This document shows positions 16,606 to 23,200 of a DNA stretch of 27,536 bases, in pieces. The DNA is taken from assembly GCA_023389745.1 (NCBI GenBank), contig JAEWED010000071.1:1-27536 (forward strand), in the 5' to 3' direction. Below the pieces are notes generated by a model. That model searched no databases and was not told the DNA's origin. It saw only the letters and a list, made by a program, of their open reading frames with translations. How positions within the stretch are numbered: the first letter of the stretch is position 1; each line of letters starts with the position of its first letter. The translations under genes and the position numbers were made by a program. Source of the DNA: Actinomycetes bacterium. Lineage in GTDB: Bacteria > Actinomycetota > Acidimicrobiia > Acidimicrobiales > Microtrichaceae.

Positions 16606-17522
16606 CCACCACGATCCGCTCGTCGCGTCGCCCTCGTTCGTCAGGTCGCCCTCGTTCGTCAGGTCGCCCACGTTCGTCCGGTCGAGATGCCCGTCACCAG
16701 CTCGACCTGCACCGGATGTGGGTGGTGGCACGGACAGAGCTGCGCCAGCTCGCCCAGTCCCGTGACTACTGGATGCCGATGGCCGCCCTCGGTGCGATCT
16801 TCTTCGTGATCCTGCCGACGATCCTGCTGCTCGTGGTCGGTCACCTCGGTGACATCACCGTCGTGCAGCGAGCCGCGGATGCACTGCAGGTGCTGCCGGA
16901 GTCGGCGCAGCGCAACATCCAGGGCACCACCGCCCAGGGGCGCACCTCGTACGCACTCGCCGTCTACCTGTTCGCTCCGGTGGCGGTCGTGGTGCCGCTC
17001 ACGATCTCGACCGCGGTCGGCGCGGCGTCGCTGGTCGGCGAACGCGAGCGGGGCACCGGCGAGTTCCTGGCCCACTCCCCCGCCTCGGTGCGCGAGATCT
17101 ACCTGGGCAAGCTCATCGCGAGCTTCGTGCCGGGCTACCTCACCACGCTGGTCGGCTTCGGTTCGTACTCGCTGGTGGTCAACCTCATCGTCGGCCCCTC
17201 GGCCGGCGGCTGGTTCTTCCCGACCCCCGAGTGGGTCCTGATGATGCTGTGGGTCATCCCGCCGTTCCTGCTGCTCACGCTGTCGCTCGTGCTGCGCCTC
17301 TCGGCGCGCGTGAAGTCGACGGCCGCGGCGCAGCAGGCGTCGGGGCTCGTCACCCTGCCGCTCATCGCGATCGCCTACGGGCAGGCGACCGGCTCGCTCA
17401 TGGGGTCGTCGGTCACGACCGGCCTGGCGCTCGGCGCCGTCGCATGGCTGCTCGCCGCGTTCAGCCTGCACCGTGGTGTGAGGTCCGTGACGCGCAACCG
17501 CCTGCTCGGAGTCGCGCAGTAG
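16602..17522 (+). CDS. ABC-2 type transporter permease
   Basis: Membrane partner of the preceding ATPase; 306 residues with about six hydrophobic helices (first near MAALGAIFFVILPTILLLVV, then FAPVAVVVPLTISTAVGAAS, GYLTTLVGFGSYSLVVNLIV, VLMMLWVIPPFLLLTLSLVL and two at the end). LVGERERGTGEFLAHSPASVREIYLGK, between helices 2 and 3, is the characteristic ABC-2 permease loop. The first 30 residues are strongly basic with RPRSSG repeated three times, encoded by an 18-bp tandem repeat. The ATG at 16602 overlaps the ATPase stop by 4 bases. The last ten codons and stop lie in a 54-bp tandem duplication, so readthrough of TAG would add 18 codons ending in the same sequence. Confidence 0.9.
   Translation: MTTTIRSSRRPRSSGRPRSSGRPRSSGRDARHQLDLHRMWVVARTELRQLAQSRDYWMPMAALGAIFFVILPTILLLVVGHLGDITVVQRAADALQVLPESAQRNIQGTTAQGRTSYALAVYLFAPVAVVVPLTISTAVGAASLVGERERGTGEFLAHSPASVREIYLGKLIASFVPGYLTTLVGFGSYSLVVNLIVGPSAGGWFFPTPEWVLMMLWVIPPFLLLTLSLVLRLSARVKSTAAAQQASGLVTLPLIAIAYGQATGSLMGSSVTTGLALGAVAWLLAAFSLHRGVRSVTRNRLLGVAQ
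16626..16679 (+). repeat. 18-bp tandem repeat, three copies, inside the permease gene
   Basis: The unit is GGTCGCCCTCGTTCGTCA, with small mismatches in copies 1 and 3 and a partial fourth. It encodes the hexapeptide RPRSSG in frame and makes a basic N-terminal extension. Copy number could vary by slippage without shifting the frame. Confidence 0.9.
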
Positions 17523-17588
17523 CTGGCGGGAGTCAGGACAGCGACGCGCAACCGCCTGCTCGGAGTCGCCCAGTAGCTGGCGGAGTCA
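17489..17588. repeat. 54-bp tandem duplication across the convergent permease/yebC ends
   Basis: Copy 1 (17489-17542) holds the permease tail TRNRLLGVAQ and its TAG; copy 2 (from 17543) repeats it with one substitution and one deleted base, then runs into the yebC stop (TCA at 17586-17588). The 54-bp period keeps the permease frame, so copy 2 has a second in-frame TAG after 18 codons. Confidence 0.92.
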
Positions 17589-18335
17589 GTCCTGGAGCTC
17601 GGCGAGCAGCGAGTCGGGGATGTCGAAGTTGGCGTAGACGTCCTGCACGTCGTCGTGCTCCTCGAGCGCGTCGATCAGGCGCAGGATCGGCTTCACGACC
17701 TCGACGGAGTCGAGCTCGACCAGCGTCGACGGCACCATCGTCAGGTCCGACGACTCGACCGCGATGCCCGCTTCTTCGATCGCGTGGCGCACCACCGAGG
17801 TGAGCTGCGGCTCGCAGGTCACGGTCCACATCTCTGCGCTGCGTGCGACGTCCTCGGCGCCGGCGTCGAGCGCGGCGAGCATCAGCTCGTCCTCGTCGAC
17901 CGTGCCGGGCACGCTGATGACGCCCTTGCGCTCGAACTGCCATGCGACGGCGCCGGGCTCGGCGATCGAGCCGCCGAGCTTCGAGAAGGTGGAGCGCATC
18001 TCCGGACCGGTGCGGTTCCGGTTGTCGGTCAGCGTCTCGACGTAGACCGCCACGCCGTGCGGCGCGTAGCCCTCGTAGCTGACCTCTTCGTAGTTGACGC
18101 CCTCGAGCTCACCGGTGCCGCGCTTGATCGCACGCTCGATGGTGTCGAGCGGCACCGAGGAGTCGCGCGCCTTCTGGAACATCGTGCGCAGCGTCGGGTT
18201 CATGTCGGGGTCGCCGCCCCCGTTGCGCGCCGCGACCTCGACCTGGCGGATCAGCTTGGCGAAGAGCTTCCCGCGCTTGACGTCCGCAGCGCCCTTCTTG
18301 TGCTTGATCGTCGCCCATTTGGAGTGGCCCGACAT
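17586..18335 (-). CDS. yebC: YebC/PmpR family protein
   Basis: 249 residues, the normal size. Begins MSGHSKWATIKHKKGAADVKR, the family signature, followed by KLIRQVEVAARNGGGDPDMNPTLR, NYEEVSYEGYAPHGVAVYVE and NRTGPEMRSTFSKLGGS, with the acidic C-terminal domain ending in VYANFDIPD. Members have been described as DNA-binding regulators and, more recently, as factors that relieve ribosome stalling at difficult motifs; which applies here cannot be told. The ATG has GGGAG 4 bases upstream. It lies 65 bases after pdxT, upstream of ruvC as in other actinobacteria but with the ABC pair inserted between, and its stop lies in a tandem duplication shared with the permease tail. Confidence 0.96.
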   Translation of the reverse strand: MSGHSKWATIKHKKGAADVKRGKLFAKLIRQVEVAARNGGGDPDMNPTLRTMFQKARDSSVPLDTIERAIKRGTGELEGVNYEEVSYEGYAPHGVAVYVETLTDNRNRTGPEMRSTFSKLGGSIAEPGAVAWQFERKGVISVPGTVDEDELMLAALDAGAEDVARSAEMWTVTCEPQLTSVVRHAIEEAGIAVESSDLTMVPSTLVELDSVEVVKPILRLIDALEEHDDVQDVYANFDIPDSLLAELQD

Positions 18336-18400
18336 GTCGCTCCCCGTGTCGTCGTGGTGTGCCGCGCCCGGAGGTCACCGGCAGGTGGTTGATTCTGCCC

Positions 18401-18970
18401 TCAGATCGGCAGGTCCAGGAACTCCTGGTGCACCCGGGAGTCACCTGCGAGCTCGGGATGGAAGATCGACACCATGATCGCGCGCTCGACGACGAGCGCA
18501 GGGTGTCCGTCGATCGAGGCGAGCACGCGGACGCCGTCGCCGACCCGTTCGATGACCGGCGCGCGGATGCACACCGCCTGGAACGGCGTGTCGAGCCCCT
18601 CGATCTCGACCTCCTCGGTGAAGGAGTCGACCTGACGACCGAAGCCGTTGCGGCGGGTCGTGATGTCGATCGCACCCAGGCAGCGCTGGTCGTCTCGGCC
18701 GTCACGGATCTCGCTCGAGAGCAGGATCGCGCCCGCGCACGTGCCGAAGACCGGACGACCGCTGCGGGCGAAGCGTCGCAGCGGTTCGATCAGCTCGAAG
18801 CGCTCCGCCAACATCGACATCGTCGTCGACTCGCCGCCCGGCACCACGAGCCGCTCGAGGTCGTCGAGCTGCTCGGGGCGGCGGACCTGCTGCACGGATT
18901 CGCCGAGCGACTCCAGCACCTGCTGGTGCAGGGCGAACGCGCCCTGCAACGCGAGGACCCCGGTGGTCAC
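18401..18970 (-). CDS. pdxT: Pyridoxal 5'-phosphate synthase glutaminase subunit PdxT
   Basis: Hydrolyses glutamine and passes ammonia to PdxS for vitamin B6 synthesis. 189 residues, full length. Seen: GVLALQGAFALH at the start, VVPGGESTTM (42-51), the catalytic Cys in GTCAGAILL (C78), and the His/Glu pair in FHPEL (H171, E173), completing the class I glutaminase triad. The GTG start overlaps the pdxS stop by 4 bases (GTGA), so the two subunits are coupled. Confidence 0.97.
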   Translation of the reverse strand: MTTGVLALQGAFALHQQVLESLGESVQQVRRPEQLDDLERLVVPGGESTTMSMLAERFELIEPLRRFARSGRPVFGTCAGAILLSSEIRDGRDDQRCLGAIDITTRRNGFGRQVDSFTEEVEIEGLDTPFQAVCIRAPVIERVGDGVRVLASIDGHPALVVERAIMVSIFHPELAGDSRVHQEFLDLPI

Positions 18971-19893
18971 CAGCCGCGGTCGGCGAGCTTGAGCTCCAGG
19001 TCGTCCATGCCGATGCCGGTCATCGGCGCACCGAGACCCCGGCTGACCTTCGCCAGGATGTGCGGGTCCATGTAGTTGGTCGTCGCCTCGACGATCGCCT
19101 TCGCACGCGGCGCGGGATCATCGGACTTGAAGATGCCCGACCCCACGAACACGGCCTCTGCACCCAGCTGCATCGCCAGCGCCGCGTCGGCCGGCGTCGC
19201 GATGCCGCCCGCACAGAACAACGGCACGGGCAGCGAGCCGGACTCGGCGACCTCTTGCACCAACGGCAGCGGCGCCCGCAGCTGCTTGGCCCACTCGAAG
19301 AGCTCCGCGGAGTCCGCGAGGGTCAGCTTGCGGATGTCGCCGGTGATCGAGCGCAGGTGACGGACCGCCTCGACGATGTTGCCGGTGCCGGCCTCGCCCT
19401 TGGAGCGGATCATGCACGCCCCCTCGGAGATGCGCCGCAGCGCCTCGCCCAGGTTCGTCGCGCCGCACACGAACGGCACGGTGAACTTCCACTTGTCGAT
19501 GTGATGGGTCTCGTCCGCCGGGCTGAGCACCTCGGATTCGTCGATGTAGTCGACGCCGAGCGCCTCGAGGATCTGCGCCTCGACGAAGTGACCGATGCGG
19601 GCCTTGGCCATCACCGGGATCGTCACCGCCTCCTGGATGCCCTGGATCATCTCCGGATCCGACATGCGAGCCACGCCACCGTCGACACGGATGTCGGCCG
19701 GGACACGCTCGAGCGCCATCACCGCACACGCACCCGCGTTCTCGGCGATCCGAGCCTGTTCGGGGTTGACGACGTCCATGATCACGCCGCCCTTGAACAT
19801 CTCGGCCAGACCGCGCTTCACCAGCTGCGAGCCGGTCGTGTGCGAGGAGGAGCCCGTCGTGCCGGACGGCGTGGAGTCGGAGGGGATTGCCAT
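18967..19893 (-). CDS. pdxS: Pyridoxal 5'-phosphate synthase subunit PdxS
   Basis: TIM-barrel synthase that builds pyridoxal phosphate from ribose 5-phosphate, glyceraldehyde 3-phosphate and ammonia from PdxT. 308 residues. Seen: GGVIMDVVNPEQARIAE (D40), MALERVPADIR, PVMAKARIGHFVEAQILE (K97), IRSKGEAGTGNI (K165) and GSGIFKS. D40, K97 and K165 sit 16 residues later than B. subtilis D24, K81 and K149, explained by a Ser/Thr-rich N-terminal extension. The ATG has only a poor ribosome binding site; a TAGACT hexamer ends 6 bases upstream, so a leaderless start is plausible. It lies 100 bases after the DUF3048 gene. Confidence 0.97.
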   Translation of the reverse strand: MAIPSDSTPSGTTGSSSHTTGSQLVKRGLAEMFKGGVIMDVVNPEQARIAENAGACAVMALERVPADIRVDGGVARMSDPEMIQGIQEAVTIPVMAKARIGHFVEAQILEALGVDYIDESEVLSPADETHHIDKWKFTVPFVCGATNLGEALRRISEGACMIRSKGEAGTGNIVEAVRHLRSITGDIRKLTLADSAELFEWAKQLRAPLPLVQEVAESGSLPVPLFCAGGIATPADAALAMQLGAEAVFVGSGIFKSDDPAPRAKAIVEATTNYMDPHILAKVSRGLGAPMTGIGMDDLELKLADRGW

Positions 19894-19899
19894 GGCCCC

Positions 19900-19905
19900 A
19901 GTCTA
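19900..19905 (-). promoter_or_regulatory. Candidate -10 box for pdxS-pdxT
   Basis: Minus-strand TAGACT lies 6 bases before the pdxS ATG. With the 100-base gap to the preceding gene and the lack of a good ribosome binding site this suggests a leaderless transcript. No -35 is seen. Confidence 0.4.
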
Positions 19906-19944
19906 CCGACGCGACCGCCCCGGACCGGAAGCCGGTTCCCCCAG

Positions 19945-20001
19945 CCGTCACCCGCTCAGGCGCCCGTGACCCGCTCAGGCGCCCGTGACCCGCTCAGGCG
20001 G
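19945..20001. repeat. 19-bp tandem repeat, three copies, at the end of the DUF3048 gene
   Basis: Unit CCGTGACCCGCTCAGGCGC on the plus strand; copies at 19945-19963, 19964-19982 and 19983-20001 with one mismatch each in the first and last. Copy 3 contains the stop codon of the DUF3048 gene; the other two lie just past it. Confidence 0.92.
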
Positions 20002-21160
20002 CGGGCAGCAACCTCGGTGCCTCACCACGTGCGGGCAGCTCGACCCAGGTCGAGCCCGGCGTGAGCGCGACCGGGGAGCCGTCGAGCGCGGTCAGGGTCC
20101 ACGGCCGGTGCCGGTCCTCGCGCGTCCAGGTGGCCTCGATCAGGCGGCCGTCGGTGAAGATCCAGGCGCTGCCGCTGCCGAGCGTGACGGCCTCGGGCGA
20201 GCGCCGATCGGCCTCGGACGCGACGTAGTCGGTCTCGAGCACCACGACGTTGGCCGGCGCGAGCTGCTCCCCCGCCTGATCCTGGTGCACCTGTCCGTTG
20301 GTCCAGCGCAGCCAGCCGGCGCGCTCGGCGCTCCAGGCGAAGCCCGCGAGCGACGAGCCGACCGGGACGTCGAACCCGGCGACCTCGGTGCCGGCCGGCG
20401 CCGCTCCGTCGACCCGGTACTCGAACAGCGGCGCCGGAGCAGTGCCCCGCTCACCGTCGTCCTCGGCGGCGCCCAGCAACGCAGGGGCGTCGAGCAGCAG
20501 GTTGTGCGGCGCGCGACGGTCCGACGAGCGCGAGTACACCTCACGCATCGTGTCCGGGTCGACGTTGCGGACCCAGGGCACGTCGCGCATCGCCCGGACC
20601 GTCGCGGTGTTGCCGCCGGACCAGGCGAACAGCGGGTCCGACAGCATGGCCAACAGGTCGGGATCGCTGGTCCGCGCCGAGCGGATCGGGCCGACCTCGG
20701 ACGGCGTCGTCGAGTGGAAGACCGCCATGAAGCGGCTGATCCCCTCGACGCGCACCTCGATGACCACGTCCGCCTCGCCGAGGCCGCGCTGGGGCATCGC
20801 CTTCGGGTCGTTGTCGACCTTCGCGACGAGCGCACGGCGTGCGAGACGCTCCGCGTCGACCGCCCAGTGCTGCACGCCGGTGAGCGGAGCGACCGGCCCG
20901 TCGGGCACCGGTTCGGTCGTGGTGGTCGGCGCCGTGGTCGGCGCGACGGTCACCTCGGCGGCGACGTCGGCGTCCTCGGTGACGGGATCGGTCGCGCCGC
21001 CGATCGAGGCCACGACTGCGCCGACGCCCAGCACCACGACCGCCACCACCGCGACGACGATCGCACCCCACGGGCGGTCCTTCGAGCGGGTGCGCGCAGG
21101 ACGCACGACCTTGAGGTCGGGGTCGGGCTCGCCCGTCCCGTCAGTGTCGCCCCGATCCAC
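19994..21160 (-). CDS. Membrane-anchored DUF3048 (YerB-like) protein
   Basis: 388 residues. A short cytoplasmic N-terminus rich in charged residues, one membrane helix (WGAIVVAVVAVVVLGVGAVV, about 31-50), a Thr/Pro linker (APTTAPTTTTEP), then the extracytoplasmic DUF3048 domain: ALVAKVDNDPKAMPQRGLGEADVV, EGISRFMAVFHS, VGPIRSAR and GFAWSAERAGWLRWTNG in the C-terminal part. The molecular role of the family is not established as far as I know; an envelope location is clear. I chose the GTG at 21160 because GGAGG lies 6 bases before it; a GTG at 21181 would add seven residues. The gene follows the M48-like gene by 63 bases, probably in one unit with it, and its stop is in a 19-bp tandem repeat. 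Confidence 0.88.
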   Translation of the reverse strand: MDRGDTDGTGEPDPDLKVVRPARTRSKDRPWGAIVVAVVAVVVLGVGAVVASIGGATDPVTEDADVAAEVTVAPTTAPTTTTEPVPDGPVAPLTGVQHWAVDAERLARRALVAKVDNDPKAMPQRGLGEADVVIEVRVEGISRFMAVFHSTTPSEVGPIRSARTSDPDLLAMLSDPLFAWSGGNTATVRAMRDVPWVRNVDPDTMREVYSRSSDRRAPHNLLLDAPALLGAAEDDGERGTAPAPLFEYRVDGAAPAGTEVAGFDVPVGSSLAGFAWSAERAGWLRWTNGQVHQDQAGEQLAPANVVVLETDYVASEADRRSPEAVTLGSGSAWIFTDGRLIEATWTREDRHRPWTLTALDGSPVALTPGSTWVELPARGEAPRLLPAA

Positions 21161-21223
21161 GCCCCGCCTCCATCCGTCCACTTCCGTCGAGCCGCCCCGG
21201 ACTCGGCGGGCGACAGCCTATGT

Positions 21224-22000
21224 TCAGAGCTCCTCGAGCACGGCGATCCGCAGCGCCAGCGGTTGGACCGCCGTCTCGGCGACCTCCGGAGCGACCAGAC
21301 CGGCGCCGTCGACCACCGGAGCGATCCACAGGTGGGCGGTCGACGGCGACGCGCCGGCGACCACCGTGCCGGCGTCGGACATGCGCGCCAGCGCCGAGAT
21401 CAGCCCCGGCGGGTAGCGCGTCATGTCGACCGCGGCGAGATCGGAGTGCACCGAGCGCTGCTCGCCCAGTCCTGCGGCGAGACGCCGCGACGCGGCACCG
21501 GAGCTGCCGAGCAACCCGACGACGGTGGTGCCGTAGCGGGCCGATCCGTCACGCACCCGGCCGAGCAGGTTGGCGACGACGCCCTCGAGCTCGAGACGAC
21601 CGAGGCCGTCGACCAGGCCGGTGGTGAGCACCAGGTCGGCACGCTCGGCATCTGCGACGACCATCGCGTTCATGGCCGGGGTCTCGACCAGGTGCACCGC
21701 AGGGTCCGACACGCCGCCGGTCATGCACAACCCCTCGAGCACGTTCTCGAGGCGCGGACGAGCGCCCGGGGCCAGCGGAGTGGCGGTGACCGAGGCGAGC
21801 GCCTTGGACGACGCACCGGCGACCCTGGCACGGACCACGAGCACCCACACCACGGCCAGCACGACCGCTGCGGCGATGCCGAGGAACACGTTCACGAGGC
21901 ACAGCGCGGCGCCGATCACCACGGCGGGGACCACGCCGATCCAGGTCGCGGTCCGGACCAGTCGGTCGGTCTCGAGGTCGAGCGAGAGCTGTTCCTGCAT
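21224..22000 (-). CDS. M48 (HtpX-like) peptidase relative lacking the zinc motif
   Basis: 258 residues from ATG 22000. Two adjacent hydrophobic helices at the N-terminus (about 20-57) are followed by a region that tracks HtpX-type M48 peptidases: LENVLEGLCMTGGVSDPAVHLVET, MNAMVVA, LVLTTGLVDGLGRLELEGVVANLLGRV, then DLAAVDMTRYPPGLISALARM and TAHLWIAPVV. Where active enzymes have HEXXH after ELEGVLA, this has NLLGR (N144, L145, R148), and the third ligand Glu near 183 is Ser, so all zinc ligands are missing. It is probably a pseudo-peptidase acting as a membrane scaffold or regulator, or a relic. The ATG at 22000 is preferred over GTG 22006 because TAGCGT ends 7 bases before it. It is followed by the DUF3048 gene. 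Confidence 0.75.
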   Translation of the reverse strand: MQEQLSLDLETDRLVRTATWIGVVPAVVIGAALCLVNVFLGIAAAVVLAVVWVLVVRARVAGASSKALASVTATPLAPGARPRLENVLEGLCMTGGVSDPAVHLVETPAMNAMVVADAERADLVLTTGLVDGLGRLELEGVVANLLGRVRDGSARYGTTVVGLLGSSGAASRRLAAGLGEQRSVHSDLAAVDMTRYPPGLISALARMSDAGTVVAGASPSTAHLWIAPVVDGAGLVAPEVAETAVQPLALRIAVLEEL

Positions 22001-22007
22001 CGGCACG

Positions 22008-22013
22008 ACGCTA
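22008..22013 (-). promoter_or_regulatory. Candidate -10 box for the M48-like gene
   Basis: Minus-strand TAGCGT, identical to the hexamers before hisS and rel, lies 7 bases before the ATG at 22000, fitting a leaderless transcript that starts just past the pimA hairpin. Confidence 0.45.
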
Positions 22014-22038
22014 CAGGTTCGTGCGGCGACGCCGGGAA

Positions 22039-22056
22039 CCCTGCCGGGTCGCAGGG
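22039..22056 (-). terminator. Hairpin after pimA, probable terminator
   Basis: CCCTGC (22039-22044) / GCAGGG (22051-22056) form a perfect 6-bp stem with a 6-base loop, 6 bases past the pimA stop, followed on the transcript by TTCCC. With the new promoter-like hexamer downstream, it marks the end of the lipid gene group. Confidence 0.5.
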
Positions 22057-22062
22057 CCGCGC

Positions 22063-23157
22063 TCAGGCGGCGGCGAGGCCCTCGTCGCCCGCCAGGCGGC
22101 GGTACAGGTCGAGATAGATGTCGCAGAGCCGCTCCAGGTCGAACTCGGCCGAGCGCCGGTGCCCGGTCTCGATGAGCTCCTCGGCGACCGCCTCGTCGGT
22201 GAGCACCTGCGTCAGGGCGGTGGCGAGCGCCGAGGCGTCACCCGGCTCGACCAGCAGGGCGGCTCGCCCGGCGTCGGACACGGCGACCTTGGCGTAGCCG
22301 GGGATCGAGCTGGCCACCACGGGGGTGCCGGCGGCCATGGCCTCGAGGAGGATCACGCCGAAGGACTCGCCGCCCAACGACGGCGCGCAGAACGCCGACG
22401 CGCCGGCGAGGCGCCGGTCGCGCTCGTCGTCGTCGATGCGACCGAGCCACTCGATGCGCTCGTCGTCGTGGCGTCGGCGGAGCTCCTCGGTGTGCGGACC
22501 GGTGCCCGCCACCCAGATCCGGGTGTCCGCCGGCAGCGACGGCACGGAACGCAGCAGCACCTCGAGCCCCTTGCGCTCCTCGTGGCGCCCGAGGAAGAAC
22601 ACCGTCGGCCCCTCGGTCGGCCACGGCTCGGCGGAGCGGAAGCGCTCGGCCTCGATGCCGTTGAAGAGGACCTCGAACTCACCGCCGACCGGGCCACGCA
22701 CCAGCGCCAGCGCGTCCTCGGAGACCGCGACCCGGGCGTCGAGGCGCTGGCCGACCCACGACACCAGCGGCGCGAGCGCCTGGTAGGCCGGCTGGGAGCC
22801 CGCTGCGTGGAACGTCCCGACCAGCGGCGCCGGCTTGAGCAGCGTGGCGGTGATCGTCGGGCCCGGCACCAGCGGTTCGTGCAGGTGCAGCACGTCGAAG
22901 CTCTCGTCCCACAGGGCGCGGATGGTGCGCAGCTGTGCGGGGACGTCGGGAGCGATCGGCGCCATCGAGCCGTTCGCCGCCATCGGCACGCTCTTGCCCA
23001 GCGGTGTCACGAACAGCTCCGGTGGCGGACCGTCGCACGGCGCCAGCACCCGGGCCTCGTGGCCACGGCGACGCAGCGATCGGGCCAGTGCGAGCACCTG
23101 CCCCTGGACACCACCGGGGATGCTCAGGCTGTACGGGCAGACCAGGCCGATGCGCAT
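22063..23157 (-). CDS. pimA: Phosphatidylinositol alpha-mannosyltransferase PimA
   Basis: GT4 glycosyltransferase that adds the first mannose from GDP-mannose to phosphatidylinositol at the inner membrane face, the first committed step of PI-mannoside synthesis. 364 residues. The start MRIGLVCPYSLSIPGGVQ is close to mycobacterial PimA. Also seen: VLHLHEP, GTFH (H117), VAVSE, FNGIE, FLGRHEERKG (R191, K196) and PSLGGESFGVILLEAMAAGTPVVAS (E264), all donor- or acceptor-site elements. It lies downstream of pgsA and patA, the standard order. The ATG has AAGG upstream and a TAAGGT hexamer 6 bases before it, so it may be read both from pgsA and from its own leaderless promoter. Ends in an Ala tail followed by a hairpin. 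Confidence 0.95.
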   Translation of the reverse strand: MRIGLVCPYSLSIPGGVQGQVLALARSLRRRGHEARVLAPCDGPPPELFVTPLGKSVPMAANGSMAPIAPDVPAQLRTIRALWDESFDVLHLHEPLVPGPTITATLLKPAPLVGTFHAAGSQPAYQALAPLVSWVGQRLDARVAVSEDALALVRGPVGGEFEVLFNGIEAERFRSAEPWPTEGPTVFFLGRHEERKGLEVLLRSVPSLPADTRIWVAGTGPHTEELRRRHDDERIEWLGRIDDDERDRRLAGASAFCAPSLGGESFGVILLEAMAAGTPVVASSIPGYAKVAVSDAGRAALLVEPGDASALATALTQVLTDEAVAEELIETGHRRSAEFDLERLCDIYLDLYRRLAGDEGLAAA

Positions 23158-23163
23158 CGCGGC

Positions 23164-23169
23164 ACCTTA
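23164..23169 (-). promoter_or_regulatory. Possible -10 box or ribosome binding site before pimA
   Basis: Minus-strand TAAGGT lies 6 bases before the pimA ATG. It fits the TAnnnT -10 form for a leaderless start, but it contains AAGG and could simply be the ribosome binding site. The two readings cannot be separated from sequence. Confidence 0.3.
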
Positions 23170-23200
23170 GGACAGCGGCAGCTCGACACGGCCCGACGGG

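Noticed and set aside
15274..16731. A 485-codon minus-strand frame opposite the ABC genes
   Set aside because: The ABC ATPase motifs on the plus strand are unambiguous; the shadow has repeated residues only because of the 18-bp tandem repeat.
19945..20001. CRISPR-like direct repeats
   Set aside because: Three abutting 19-bp units with no spacers; a simple tandem repeat.
19985..22117. A 710-codon open frame on the plus strand opposite the DUF3048 and M48-like genes
   Set aside because: Its translation is low-complexity Arg/Ala/Gly/His without any domain, as expected for the shadow of GC-rich genes; both minus-strand genes have recognisable domains or helices.
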